Shown here piece by piece: positions 8,448-17,436 of a DNA stretch of 64,000 nucleotides. Numbering within the stretch: position 1 is the first letter of the stretch; every line of letters begins with the position of its first letter. The position numbers and the translations under genes were made by a program. Below the pieces are notes generated by a model. It did not search any database. It had not been told where the DNA came from and saw nothing but the letters and a program-made list of their open reading frames with translations. Origin of the DNA: Tepidicaulis marinus (GTDB taxonomy: Bacteria > Pseudomonadota > Alphaproteobacteria > Parvibaculales > Parvibaculaceae); the NCBI RefSeq assembly GCF_000739695.1, contig NZ_BBIO01000016.1, positions 27,473-91,472 on the forward strand. Direction: 5' to 3'.

Positions 8448-9467
8448 ATGGAAAACTCCCGGAATTCAGCCCTTTCCCGGCGGCGCGTGCTCTCCCTCAT
8501 CATTGCGGGCGCAGCGGCCGGTCCGCTCGCGGGCCTGAGCATCGGCACGGCCAGAGCCGCCCCTTTGCGCTGGGAAGGGCCGGTGATGGGCGCGGATGCC
8601 GCCATGACATTCGTGGGCATGGGCGCCGCAGAAGCCGCGCGGCTGCAGGCGCTGGCGCTTAGCGAGATCGCCCGGCTCGAGGAAATCTTCAGCCTCTACA
8701 AGGAAAGCTCCGCCCTTCAGCGGTTGAACCGCAAGGGCAAGCTGGAAAGCGCCCCGCCTGAACTGGTTGAGCTGCTGGATAAGGCCCGCCATATCCACGA
8801 GGTAACCGGCGGCGCCTTCGACCCCTCCGTCCAGACCTATTGGGATGTGCTTGCCCGCCATTACGGCGCGGGCGCCGACGAAGACCCCGCTGCCGAACGT
8901 CTCGCCGAGGCAGCACGGCACACCGGCTTTGCGCGTGTGAAGATAAAAGGCGCCGGCATCGCGCTGCCTGGGGCCATGAAGCTGACGCTGAACGGCATCG
9001 CCCAAGGCTATATCACCGATAAAGTAGCTGAGCGGCTTGCCCAAGAAGGCGCGCGCCATGTGCTCGTCAATCTGGGCGAATTCCGCCCCACCGGCCCGAA
9101 AGATGATGGCCGCGACTGGCAGATTGGCCTTGCCGATCCGGCAGCCCCCTACCGCATCGCCGATAGCACGCCCCTTCGCACCCGCGCGCTCGCCACCTCC
9201 GCCCCTTACAGCGCCTCTTTCGACAGGCACGGCAAACGCCACCACCTGCTCGATCCGGCGACCGGGCAAAGCGCCGCGCGCTATGCCTCGCTCAGCGTCA
9301 AAGCGCCGGACGCCACCTGGGCGGACGGACTCTCCACGGCTTTCTCACTGATGAGCGAGGAGCAGATCGTCCGCGTCGTTCAGCGCGCGGGCGGGCGGCA
9401 TATCGGCGTGCATCTGACCCGCCTGGACGGTACGGTCCGTGTGCTCGGCGATTGGGCGCAGGCCTGA
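8448..9467 (+). CDS. apbE: FAD:protein FMN transferase ApbE
   Basis: The 339-residue protein has a twin-arginine-type signal (SRRRVLS then a hydrophobic stretch ending in ARA, about residue 37), pointing to periplasmic export. ApbE signatures are in order: FSLYKESSALQRLN, GAFDPSV, LTLNGIAQGYITDKVA, LVNLGE, HHLLDPATG and WADGLSTAF. The enzyme transfers FMN from FAD to the Thr of S(T)GAT motifs in exported proteins, and the FMN-binding protein at 6265-6831 carries such a motif. The gene is divergent from the porin. It ends three bases before the convergent GGDEF-EAL gene. Confidence 0.93.
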   Translation: MENSRNSALSRRRVLSLIIAGAAAGPLAGLSIGTARAAPLRWEGPVMGADAAMTFVGMGAAEAARLQALALSEIARLEEIFSLYKESSALQRLNRKGKLESAPPELVELLDKARHIHEVTGGAFDPSVQTYWDVLARHYGAGADEDPAAERLAEAARHTGFARVKIKGAGIALPGAMKLTLNGIAQGYITDKVAERLAQEGARHVLVNLGEFRPTGPKDDGRDWQIGLADPAAPYRIADSTPLRTRALATSAPYSASFDRHGKRHHLLDPATGQSAARYASLSVKAPDATWADGLSTAFSLMSEEQIVRVVQRAGGRHIGVHLTRLDGTVRVLGDWAQA

Positions 9468-9470
9468 CCC

Positions 9471-11636
9471 TTAGGCCACACCTTCCTGAAGGATCTTACG
9501 CAGGCGTTCGGCGGCATCGGAACGGGCCGGCATCAGCTTTTTCAAATTTTCCGGCGCCTGCATCACATAGGCGCTGAAATCTTCCGCCGGCATGGGGCGG
9601 CCGAAATAATAGCCCTGCGCTTCATCGCAGCCCATATCGATCAGGCGTTCCGCCTGGCGGACGGTCTCGACGCCTTCCGCGACCACTTTCACGCCAAGGC
9701 TCCGGGCAAGATCTACGATCAATTTGGGTATGGCCTGCCCGTCGCTCGTCCGGTCGAGATCGTCCACGAAAGAGCGGTCGATCTTCAGGCACTTGACCGG
9801 GAAGCGCTTGAGATAGGCGAGCGAGGAATAGCCTGTGCCGAAATCGTCGATGCTGATCGCAATGCCCATGCTGCGCAGACGGCGCAGCGTCGCGATGACG
9901 GTTTCCACATCATGCATGACCATGCTTTCGGTCACTTCGATTTCGAGCTGACGCGGCGAAACGCCGTGAGTGACCAGCGTATTGGCAACGAAGTCGGAGA
10001 GATCTCCGTTGACAAGATCCGCCGCCGAGACGTTGACGGCAACGGAAATGGGCGGCAAGCCCGCCTCGCGCCAAGCCTTGATCTGCCGGCAGGCTTCATT
10101 GATCACCCAGTGTGTGAGCTCGCAGACGAAACCGGAATGCTCGGCCACGGGAATGAAGGCCCAGGGCGGCACGAAACCGCGTTCGGGATGGCGCCAGCGC
10201 AAGAGCGCCTCGCTGCCGGCAACGGTCCCCTTGGCCAGATCGATCTTGGGCTGGAAATGCAGCTCGAACTCGTGCTGCTCGATGGCCCGCTGCAAATCGC
10301 GCTCGATGCTGCTGCGCTCGAGCGCGCGCAATTTCAGCTCGTGGCGGAAGAACTGCAGGCTGTTGTGACCCTCGGACTTGGCCATATTGAGCGCCAGGTC
10401 CGCGTTTTTCATCAGAACTTCCGCATCGCGTCCGTCCTGCGGGAAAAGCGTGATACCGGCACTGCTGCCGCCATGCACAATGTTCCCGCCAAGGGACATC
10501 GGCCGGCTCAAGGCATCGAGAAGGCCTTGCACGCGGGCGAGCACATCATCCGCGCTGCCCTCTTCTTTCAAAAGCAGCGCAAATTCGTCCCCGCCAAGCC
10601 TCGCCAGCACTTCGCCCTCGCGCGCATGGGCGCGTAAGATGTCCGCCACGCTGCACAAAAGTGCATCGCCCACATCATGGCCGTACGTGTCGTTGATGGA
10701 TTTGAAACTGTCGACATCGACCAGCACCAGCGCAAGGCGCGTATCGCCCGTTCCCGACGCGCCGATCGTATCGCGCAAGCGCGTGCGGAAATGCGTGCGG
10801 TTGCCGAGCCCGGTCAGCTCATCGTTCATGGCAAGTTCGGCAAGCCGGTGCGAGCTTTCTTCCGCCTCGCCGAAAGATTGCGCCATGACATGGGCAAGCG
10901 CGCCGAATTCGTCTCGCTTGCCGAGCAGCCGCTTGAAGCTCGCCGCGCTTTTGTCCCGGAATTGGGCAAAGCGTTCCAGATGCGCAAGCGGCATCAGCAC
11001 GAGTTCGTAAATCAGAAATGCCAGCACACCGAGAAGGCCGACAAGCACCAGGATGGCCGCTCCCGCGAACCGCCAGCCGGATTGGCGCATATCGCCGAGA
11101 ATACCGTCCGCCGACAAGCGGATGACGATAACCCCGTCCGACATCGTCTCATCTCCGGTCGAACCGAAATGCAGCATCGGACGGTAGGAAACATAGGTCG
11201 CGGCGCTGTCTTCCTGCCACAATCCGTCATGGCGTTTCCCGGCGGCCTGCACCTCGGCAATACGCTTGAAGAGCACGGGCGCGGCAACGTCCTGTATCGA
11301 TTGCCCGACCCAGCTCAGCCGCGTCGCCGCGACGATTTTACCGCTCGCTGCATCGAGGACGGCAATCGTATTGACGTTCTGCCGGCTGCCGAAAGCGGTC
11401 ACGAAGCGCGCAAACTGCCCGCCGTCTTCAATGGACTCAGCCGCATTGGCGATCGAATCGGCGATCGTCTCGGCCTCGCGCCGCAGCTCGCTCCGGCCAT
11501 GCGCCGAGAGCATGAAAGCTGCGGCAACCAGCAGTGCCGTTACCGCGCATATGCCCAGAACCGCCAGCGGCGCCAGGATCTTCCAGCGCAAGGAAAATAG
11601 GCGCCCGTCACGGCGCGTGTGACCTGCCCCCGTCAT
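9471..11636 (-). CDS. Membrane-bound GGDEF-EAL cyclic-di-GMP protein
   Basis: From the ATG at 11636 the product has 721 residues: a membrane helix (about 20-45), a periplasmic sensor region (45-190), a second helix (190-215), a HAMP-like linker, a GGDEF domain and an EAL domain. The cyclase motif is an intact GGDEF (LARLGGDEFALLL), and the phosphodiesterase side is also intact (EALLRWRHP, EVTESMV, DDFGTGYSSLAYLKRF, KIDRSFV, VVAEGVET). Both activities are therefore possible, with balance set by the periplasmic input. A longer reading from 11822 adds 62 residues of low-complexity sequence and was rejected. The C-terminus faces apbE. Confidence 0.92.
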   Translation of the reverse strand: MTGAGHTRRDGRLFSLRWKILAPLAVLGICAVTALLVAAAFMLSAHGRSELRREAETIADSIANAAESIEDGGQFARFVTAFGSRQNVNTIAVLDAASGKIVAATRLSWVGQSIQDVAAPVLFKRIAEVQAAGKRHDGLWQEDSAATYVSYRPMLHFGSTGDETMSDGVIVIRLSADGILGDMRQSGWRFAGAAILVLVGLLGVLAFLIYELVLMPLAHLERFAQFRDKSAASFKRLLGKRDEFGALAHVMAQSFGEAEESSHRLAELAMNDELTGLGNRTHFRTRLRDTIGASGTGDTRLALVLVDVDSFKSINDTYGHDVGDALLCSVADILRAHAREGEVLARLGGDEFALLLKEEGSADDVLARVQGLLDALSRPMSLGGNIVHGGSSAGITLFPQDGRDAEVLMKNADLALNMAKSEGHNSLQFFRHELKLRALERSSIERDLQRAIEQHEFELHFQPKIDLAKGTVAGSEALLRWRHPERGFVPPWAFIPVAEHSGFVCELTHWVINEACRQIKAWREAGLPPISVAVNVSAADLVNGDLSDFVANTLVTHGVSPRQLEIEVTESMVMHDVETVIATLRRLRSMGIAISIDDFGTGYSSLAYLKRFPVKCLKIDRSFVDDLDRTSDGQAIPKLIVDLARSLGVKVVAEGVETVRQAERLIDMGCDEAQGYYFGRPMPAEDFSAYVMQAPENLKKLMPARSDAAERLRKILQEGVA

Positions 11637-11950
11637 TGCGCGGCCCCGTGCCTGATCCCCAGTAACGCACCCGGTAGCGCCCCCAGCAACGCCTCGAGTA
11701 ACGCAGGGCCAGCGGAAAACCTGCGATATGCAGAACGGGCCTGGAAGCGGGAGAGCACAGCCCTCACCGGCCTCATCCGGCCAACATTCATAAGATTTTC
11801 GAGCTTCGACACAGATGCGCACTCAGCCAATGGGTGCCTGTCATCGAGACCAATGACAGACTGTCCTATCCAGCCTCGCTGTCACTCTCTAAAATTTTCT
11901 TACAGACTGAACCTTTGTCGCGGATTGCAAAGGAAATGGTAAATAAAGAC
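11637..11950. other. Intergenic region with no gene seen
   Basis: This 314-base stretch lies between the GGDEF-EAL start and the DUF1365 stop. The right half is AT-rich and probably holds the GGDEF-EAL promoter. A 107-codon plus-strand frame crosses it, but it has no recognisable domain and extends into the antisense of the GGDEF-EAL gene. Confidence 0.4.
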
Positions 11951-12763
11951 TTAGCGCTGTGTGTCGGAATGGACCGTCACGGATGAAAGCCCCTGAGAGG
12001 GAAAGGCGCGCGGCGCGCTGGGACGCGTCCAGAGCGGTACTTTTTTCAGCCATAGGCGCAGCGCCTCGAAGTGAATACCGGCCACGACCTTGAACGTCAT
12101 GAAAGGAAAACGCAGGAAACGTTTGAGAAGCGCCGCATCGCTAAGCGCCGCTTGCCGCCCCTGCAACCCGGCCACCAAGGTGAGCGCGCCGTCCAGATGA
12201 TACCGGATATGGACAAACAGCTTCTCCCCCGGCTGGGAAAGTTTCAGCCGGTAATGGCCGCGCGCCGGATTGAACGGGGAAACGTATAGAAGCTTGCCCG
12301 TCTCATGGGTAACGGCCTGCGGCGTCCCCCCTTCTTCCACCAGGCAGGGATAGACATGGCGTTCGCCGAACGTGTTCGTGACCTGATAAAGCAATGCGGT
12401 CAGCCGGCCTGCGCCATCGAAACAATAAAAAATACTGAGCGGGTTGAAGGCAAAGCCCAACATGCGCGGATGCGCGAGAAGGAGAATGCGCGCCGGCGCC
12501 TCGCTCTGCCCGCAGCCGCGCAGCACGCTTTCCGCCCAGCCGCGCAGATCCGTGTCCCGCCCGTTCCCGTGATCTTGCGGATAGAAGGAGAAAAGATTGC
12601 GTTTTCCCAGCGAAAAGAAACGCAGCGCCTTATCGAGGCGGGGCAATTCATCGAGATCGAAAAGCCCGTAAAAGACCTTGTAGGAAAATCCATGCGCGCG
12701 CGGCACGAAACGGCGGTGCATGACCGCGGCATCGTAAAGCGCGCTGGAAAATGCCTCGCTCAT
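11951..12763 (-). CDS. DUF1365 family protein
   Basis: The 270-residue protein has the DUF1365 features: N-terminal [27 protein letters not shown], the central [19 protein letters not shown], and [13 protein letters not shown]. Its ATG overlaps the stop of the upstream flavoprotein gene (ATGA), so the two are translationally coupled. DUF1365 proteins regularly accompany this flavoprotein and a cyclopropane-type fatty-acid synthase in sigma-E/ChrR regulons, and are thought to act in membrane fatty-acid modification under singlet-oxygen stress. The usual SAM-dependent synthase is not in this operon. The biochemical role is unproven. Confidence 0.9.
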   Translation of the reverse strand: MSEAFSSALYDAAVMHRRFVPRAHGFSYKVFYGLFDLDELPRLDKALRFFSLGKRNLFSFYPQDHGNGRDTDLRGWAESVLRGCGQSEAPARILLLAHPRMLGFAFNPLSIFYCFDGAGRLTALLYQVTNTFGERHVYPCLVEEGGTPQAVTHETGKLLYVSPFNPARGHYRLKLSQPGEKLFVHIRYHLDGALTLVAGLQGRQAALSDAALLKRFLRFPFMTFKVVAGIHFEALRLWLKKVPLWTRPSAPRAFPSQGLSSVTVHSDTQR

Positions 12764-14175
12764 GCCGCCTCCGCCTGCCGGAGCGGTACCAAAGCTTCAG
12801 GCGGCAGCAAGAGCCGGCTTGAGGGATTGTCGAGATGCCACGGCCGCCTCACGCCGCCAAGCTGCTCGGCCACCGCAAGGCCCGCCTGCAGCCCGTCTTC
12901 ATGAAAGCCTGCGCCGAAATAAGCCCCGCAGAACCAGGTGTTGCGCACCCCTTGAAGCTGCCAGAGCATGCGCTGATTGCGCAGCGCATGACGGTTGAAA
13001 ACCGGGTGATCATATTCGAAACGCCCATACACTTGCTCCGCGCGCGGCGCGGTGCCCGGATTGAGCGTCACGAGAACCGGCGTGGCGGTGGGCAGCGATT
13101 GCAATTGGTTCATCCAATAAGTCACGCAAACGGCCTCGCCCTCCCCCCCAATATAGTTCCAGCTCGACCAGACTTTCCGGTTGGCCGGCATGAAGCGTGT
13201 ATCGCTATGAAGATAGGCGATATTCTTCTGATAGGGAAAGGCGCCGAGTATGGCGCGCTCCTGGCCGCTTGCATCGCCAAGAAGAGCGAGCGCCTGATCG
13301 CTATGACAGGCAAAAACCACCTCATCGAAGCGTTCCGTGCTCCCCTCTTCCATATGAATCAGGACGCCGTCCGCCGCGCGCCGAACCTGCGCGATCCGCG
13401 CACCGAGCCGGATATCGGCCTGCATGTCACCGGCCAATGCGGTGACGTAGCTGCGCGAGCCGCCCGCAACCGTGCGCCAAAGAGGCCGGTCCTTGACCCG
13501 CATCAAGCCGTGATTTTCAAAGAAGCGCAAAAAGGCAAGGGCGGGATATTGTTCCACCTGCTCGACCGGCAAGGACCAGATCGCCGCGCACATGGGCAAA
13601 AGATGATCGCGCTGAAAGGAACGCGAATACCCATGGGCTTCAAGGAAGGCGCCCAGCGGCTGTTCGGCAAGGGACAGATCGCCGGAAAGGCGCGGCCCTG
13701 CCCGGTAAAGCTTCATGATATCCCGGATCATCCGCCACATGCGCGGGCGCAGCATATTGCGCCGGTCGGCGAAGAGCCCTTTGATGCCCGAGCCGGAATA
13801 TTCGAAGGCGCCGTTTTCCAGCGACGCGGCAAAGGACATGTTGCTGGCCTTCGTCGGCACGTCCAGATGCGCGAAAAGTTTGACCAGATTGGGATAGTTG
13901 AGCTCATTATAGACGATGAAACCGGTATCGACCGGCACATGTTCTTGCCCCAGCGCCAGATCGACCGTATTGGCGTGTCCGCCAAGGCGGGTGTCCTTTT
14001 CGAAGAGCGTGACCTCATGGCCTTTGGAAAGCAGCCAGGCGGCGGACAGGCCGGAAATGCCCGAGCCGATGACTGCGATTTTCCGGGAGGGTGTTTTAGC
14101 GGGGGGCATATCGGTGAAGGGCACACCGGTAACGGAACCAAGGGGACGGGTCATAAATTTCCTCACATCATTCAT
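12760..14175 (-). CDS. FAD-dependent oxidoreductase of the amine-oxidase type (COG2907)
   Basis: The 471-residue protein has an FAD-binding Rossmann motif [18 protein letters not shown] (about 31-48) and a second nucleotide contact [15 protein letters not shown], plus C-terminal [16 protein letters not shown]. This family is encoded next to DUF1365 and lipid-methylating enzymes and is implicated in desaturating or oxidising membrane fatty acids in the ChrR regulon. Two starts compete: ATG 14175 has a strong AGGAGG six bases upstream, while a sigma-E-type promoter (14211-14184) would start transcription at about 14176, past that site; on such a message the ATG at 14154, with GAGG six bases upstream, is more likely. 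Confidence 0.88.
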   Translation of the reverse strand: MNDVRKFMTRPLGSVTGVPFTDMPPAKTPSRKIAVIGSGISGLSAAWLLSKGHEVTLFEKDTRLGGHANTVDLALGQEHVPVDTGFIVYNELNYPNLVKLFAHLDVPTKASNMSFAASLENGAFEYSGSGIKGLFADRRNMLRPRMWRMIRDIMKLYRAGPRLSGDLSLAEQPLGAFLEAHGYSRSFQRDHLLPMCAAIWSLPVEQVEQYPALAFLRFFENHGLMRVKDRPLWRTVAGGSRSYVTALAGDMQADIRLGARIAQVRRAADGVLIHMEEGSTERFDEVVFACHSDQALALLGDASGQERAILGAFPYQKNIAYLHSDTRFMPANRKVWSSWNYIGGEGEAVCVTYWMNQLQSLPTATPVLVTLNPGTAPRAEQVYGRFEYDHPVFNRHALRNQRMLWQLQGVRNTWFCGAYFGAGFHEDGLQAGLAVAEQLGGVRRPWHLDNPSSRLLLPPEALVPLRQAEAA

Positions 14176-14183
14176 TACCTCCT

Positions 14184-14211
14184 CTTACGCGCCCCCGGGC
14201 CGGGCGGATCA
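14184..14211 (-). promoter_or_regulatory. Sigma-E (RpoE/ChrR-type) promoter for the flavoprotein-DUF1365 operon
   Basis: On the minus strand TGATCC (14211-14206), exactly 18 bases, then TAAG (14187-14184). This matches the promoter form known for the RpoE of Rhodobacter sphaeroides and its ECF relatives. It faces away from the rpoE-chrR promoter at 14284-14311. Confidence 0.8.
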
Positions 14212-14283
14212 ATGCGCCCCGCTGCCGCATTGGCAAGCCGCATCCCAGGCCATATTTAGCAATCGCTACAATTTGCTTTAGGG

Positions 14284-14311
14284 TGATCCGTCCACACGGC
14301 TTTCCCGTACG
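14284..14311 (+). promoter_or_regulatory. Sigma-E-type autoregulatory promoter of rpoE-chrR
   Basis: TGATCC (14284-14289), 18 bases, then TACG (14308-14311), 114 bases before the sigma-factor start. The spacing is the same as in the divergent copy, which suggests that the sigma factor activates its own operon. Confidence 0.75.
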
Positions 14312-14425
14312 AGGTACATGCGTGCAAACCTTGCATTCGAGACCGGCACCGAAAGCATCTGGCCTTTGGCCGGAGGCTCTGGACATCTGGCCGCGCCGCC
14401 ACGGCGCAGGCCGAAGGTTTCGCGC

Positions 14426-14998
14426 ATGAGCAAGATGCAGGCAAGCGAACTCGATACCGGCGCGCTCAACGATTGCCTCAGCCGGATTGCGGCGCAGGCG
14501 GACCGCGGCGCCTTTTTGCAGGTTTTCGACCATTTCGGCCCGAGGCTGAAATATTTCCTCCTCCAGAAAGGCTGCACGGACGGCGAGGCGGACGATCTGG
14601 TGCAGGACGTGATGCTGACCGTCTGGCGCAAGGCCAAGCAATACGACCCGGCAAAAGCGGCGGCCAGCACCTGGATCTACACCATCGCCCGCAACCGTTT
14701 CATCGACGCCAAACGCCGCGAGCGGGTCATGGTCGATATCGACACTTGCCCGGAAGCCGAGCAGGTGAGCGAGGGCACCGCCGAAGACGAGATCAGCCAA
14801 AGCGAGCTTGCCCAAGGTGTCGCCGCCGCCATGGCGGATTTGCCTGCGGCACAAGCAGAAGTGATCCAAATGGCCTTTATCGACGGTAAAACACACAGTG
14901 AAATCGCCGAGGAACTGGGCGTACCTCTCGGCACCATCAAATCGAGGATAAGACTGGCATTTGCCAGATTGCGAGACGTGTTGGAGTCCCACAGATGA
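14426..14998 (+). CDS. rpoE: ECF RNA polymerase sigma factor, RpoE/ChrR type
   Basis: From ATG 14426 (GAAGG eight bases upstream) the protein has 190 residues. Region 2 shows GCTDGEADDLVQDVMLTVWRKA and STWIYTIARNRFIDAKRRE; region 4 shows LPAAQAEVIQMAFIDGKTHSEIAEELGVPLGTIKSRI. The next gene codes a ChrR-type cupin anti-sigma and overlaps by ATGA, the standard arrangement for the singlet-oxygen responding ECF11-type pair. A matching promoter lies upstream and another faces the flavoprotein operon. A longer reading from 14318 lacks similarity in its first 36 residues and would begin at the expected transcription start. Confidence 0.93.
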   Translation: MSKMQASELDTGALNDCLSRIAAQADRGAFLQVFDHFGPRLKYFLLQKGCTDGEADDLVQDVMLTVWRKAKQYDPAKAAASTWIYTIARNRFIDAKRRERVMVDIDTCPEAEQVSEGTAEDEISQSELAQGVAAAMADLPAAQAEVIQMAFIDGKTHSEIAEELGVPLGTIKSRIRLAFARLRDVLESHR

Positions 14999-15696
14999 AC
15001 GTTGCACCACCCAAAACCCTGGAAACCGGCCCCAAGCACCGCTTGGGCGACGAGTGGCTGGTGGGATTGGCGAGCGGCACTTTGAGCGAAGGCGAGGCCG
15101 TGTTCGCACGCACCTGCCTTTCTTTCGTGCCCGGCGCGGCAGCGGACCTGGCACTGGCCGAAACGCTGGGTGCCGCCGTTCTTGAGCGCGCCCCGAAGGC
15201 CGCGCTGCGGGCCGATGCCCGCGCCTCGCTGCTGGCCGCGCTCGAGACGGCGCAAATGGAACCGCCGGCTGAAAAGCAGCAAACCCACGGCGTACAGGCG
15301 CGCCAAACCGGCGGCGTCATGCCCGCCGTGCTGCAGGACTATGCGGGCGGCGATGTCGACCGGATGAAATGGTCTTACCTTGGCCCCGGCATGAAGAAAG
15401 TGCGCCTCTGGCAAAACGGCGAAGGCCAGACGCTCTGGATGCTGCGCGCCCAGCCCGGGGTAAAAATCCCCGAACACACCCATGAGGGCACGGAACTGAC
15501 ACTGGTGCTGAAGGGCAGTTTCCACGATGCTTTCGGCAGCTACGGGCCGGGCGATGTGGAAGAAACCAATGACAGCCACACCCACGACCTCATCATCGAT
15601 GAAGGCGAGGAATGTATCTGCCTGGCGCTGACCGACCGCCCGCTGAAATTCAAAGGCTGGATCGCCCGGGCCATGCAACCTTTTGTCGGGCTCTAA
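14995..15696 (+). CDS. chrR: ChrR-like cupin anti-sigma factor, N-terminal zinc ligands lost
   Basis: The 233-residue protein has an N-terminal anti-sigma domain (about 15-90) and a C-terminal cupin (about 115-225) with metal-ligand residues PEHTHEGTE (H161, H163, E167) and SHTHD (H197). In R. sphaeroides ChrR the N-terminal domain binds zinc through two His and two Cys. Here the first 60 residues hold only H15 and C41, and the region that should read H-x3-C-x2-C reads TCLSFVPGA. The sigma-binding helix bundle must therefore fold without the canonical zinc site. Translation is coupled to the sigma factor through an ATGA overlap. A strong terminator follows. Confidence 0.88.
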   Translation: MNVAPPKTLETGPKHRLGDEWLVGLASGTLSEGEAVFARTCLSFVPGAAADLALAETLGAAVLERAPKAALRADARASLLAALETAQMEPPAEKQQTHGVQARQTGGVMPAVLQDYAGGDVDRMKWSYLGPGMKKVRLWQNGEGQTLWMLRAQPGVKIPEHTHEGTELTLVLKGSFHDAFGSYGPGDVEETNDSHTHDLIIDEGEECICLALTDRPLKFKGWIARAMQPFVGL

Positions 15697-15724
15697 ACCG
15701 GCTTCAAAAAGCACCGCCAAACAA

Positions 15725-15758
15725 AAACGGCCCCCTATAAAAGGGGGCCGTTTCGTTT
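15725..15758. terminator. Bidirectional terminator between chrR and the ALDH gene
   Basis: AAACGGCCCCCT and AGGGGGCCGTTT form a perfect 12-bp stem (15725-15736 with 15742-15753) with a five-base loop and a following T-rich run. The flanking genes converge on it. Confidence 0.9.
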
Positions 15759-15785
15759 GCTCTGCCCGATGCCTCAGGCGATGCT

Positions 15786-17213
15786 TTAGGCCGCCGTGTA
15801 ACCCAGCATGGCTTTGACTTCGAGGAACTCCTCGAACCCGTGATCGCCCCATTCGCGGCCATTGCCCGACTGCTTGTAGCCGCCGAACGGCGCGCCGAAA
15901 TCGGGACCTGCGCCATTGATATGCACATTGCCGGTGCGCAGCTGCGCGGCGACTTTACGGGCATGTTCCGGCTCACCGGAAACATAGCCGGAAAGGCCGT
16001 AGACCGTGTCATTGGCAATCTCGATCGCCTCGGCCTCATCCTTGTAAGGCAGGATGGTGAGAACCGGGCCGAAGATTTCCTCGCGTGCAATCGTCATGTC
16101 GTTGGTGACATTGGCGAAGATGGTCGGGCGCACATAGTAACCCTTGTTCAGCCCGTCCGGACGGCCGACGCCGCCAGCCACAAGCTGCGCACCTTCGTCG
16201 ATGCCCTTCTGGATGAGATCCTGGATCTTGTTGAACTGGGTCTCGCTGACAACCGGGCCGATCGTCGTGCCTTCGGCGGTCGGATCGCCGGGCTTGACCT
16301 GCTCGGCGGTTGCACGGGCGATTTCCACCGCCTCGTCGTGGCGGCTGGCCGGCACGAGCATACGGCTCGGGGCGTTACAGGACTGGCCCGAATTCGTCAT
16401 CATGCTCATGACGCCGCCGGACACGGCTTTCTGCAGGTCGGCATCTTCTAGAATGACATTGGCCGACTTGCCGCCCAGTTCCTGCGCCACGCGCTTGACC
16501 GTGTCGGCTGCGTTCTTTGCGACCGCGATGCCCGCGCGGGTGGAACCGGTGAAGGAGACCATGTCCACATCCGGATGCGAGGAAAGCGGAACGCCGACAC
16601 CCATACCGTCGCCATCAACGAGGTTGAAGACGCCTTTCGGCACACCGGCTTCATCGAAAATCTCGGCCAGGATATGCGCATTGAGCGGGGCGACTTCGGA
16701 AGGTTTCAGCACCATGGTGCAGCCTGCGGCCAGCGCCGGGGCGACCTTGCAAATGATCTGGTTGACCGGCCAGTTCCACGGCGTGATGAAACCGCACACA
16801 CCGATCGGCTCTTTGGCGATGCGGGTGGCGCCGCGGTCTTCTTCGAATTCGTAATCTTTGAGGATTTCCAGCGTCTTGGCGAGGTGGCCAAGGCCGGTTG
16901 CCGCCTGCGCGGCTTTGGAGAGCCAGAGCGGCGCGCCCATTTCCTCGGAAATCGTCGTGACGATATCGTCATAACGCTTCTGATAAACCTCGATGATCTT
17001 CTGAAGCAGCGCCATGCGCTCTTCGCGGGTCGTGCGCGAATAGGTCTTGAAGGCTTCTTTCGCGGCGGCGACGGCCTTGTCCACATCGGCGGCGCTGCCG
17101 AGGCTGATCTTCGCGAAAGGCTCTTCGGTCGCCGGGTTGATGACGTCGAAATCGTTCGCCGTTACGGGATCGACCCACTGGCCATTGATATAAAATTTGC
17201 GGCAGTCCTTCAT
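15786..17213 (-). CDS. NAD(P)-dependent aldehyde dehydrogenase
   Basis: The 475-residue protein has the ALDH fold markers: FITPWNWPVNQI (oxyanion Asn), VSFTGSTRAG, the general base in AQELGGKSA, the catalytic Cys in TNSGQSCNAPSR, and EEIFGPVLTI. Length and motifs fit an ALDH-superfamily enzyme of broad aldehyde specificity. GGAGG lies five bases before the ATG. The gene stands alone; a 20-bp palindrome sits about 200 bases upstream between it and the divergent MFS transporter, so the two may share a regulator. Confidence 0.92.
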   Translation of the reverse strand: MKDCRKFYINGQWVDPVTANDFDVINPATEEPFAKISLGSAADVDKAVAAAKEAFKTYSRTTREERMALLQKIIEVYQKRYDDIVTTISEEMGAPLWLSKAAQAATGLGHLAKTLEILKDYEFEEDRGATRIAKEPIGVCGFITPWNWPVNQIICKVAPALAAGCTMVLKPSEVAPLNAHILAEIFDEAGVPKGVFNLVDGDGMGVGVPLSSHPDVDMVSFTGSTRAGIAVAKNAADTVKRVAQELGGKSANVILEDADLQKAVSGGVMSMMTNSGQSCNAPSRMLVPASRHDEAVEIARATAEQVKPGDPTAEGTTIGPVVSETQFNKIQDLIQKGIDEGAQLVAGGVGRPDGLNKGYYVRPTIFANVTNDMTIAREEIFGPVLTILPYKDEAEAIEIANDTVYGLSGYVSGEPEHARKVAAQLRTGNVHINGAGPDFGAPFGGYKQSGNGREWGDHGFEEFLEVKAMLGYTAA

Positions 17214-17416
17214 CTCGTCCTCCGTGTGATGCCGTCCCTGCTGGGTCTTGTTGGGCTTTGCCCAGCTCAGACTGATATTTGGCTGGTTACGATGGCTCTG
17301 GCCTGTCCGCTTTTCAAGCGCCCGCTATTGCTTTTCCTTCAGGCACCGGGGAAACCGGAACAGAGCGATATGCGTGCCGGAAACCTGACACAGAGCCAGC
17401 CCGGCGGTCCAGCAAA

Positions 17417-17436
17417 AATGGGGTAATTACCCCATT
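17417..17436. promoter_or_regulatory. 20-bp perfect palindrome between ALDH and MFS genes
   Basis: AATGGGGTAATTACCCCATT is its own reverse complement over 20 bases. It lies in the 380-base region (17214-17593) between divergent genes, 204 bases from the ALDH start and 158 from the MFS start. Nothing else gene-like was seen in this region. It is a strong operator candidate; no known regulator family could be assigned. Confidence 0.65.

Noticed and set aside
11619..11942. 107-codon plus-strand frame between GGDEF-EAL and DUF1365
   Set aside because: No ribosome site, no domain, low-complexity composition, and partly antisense to the GGDEF-EAL gene.
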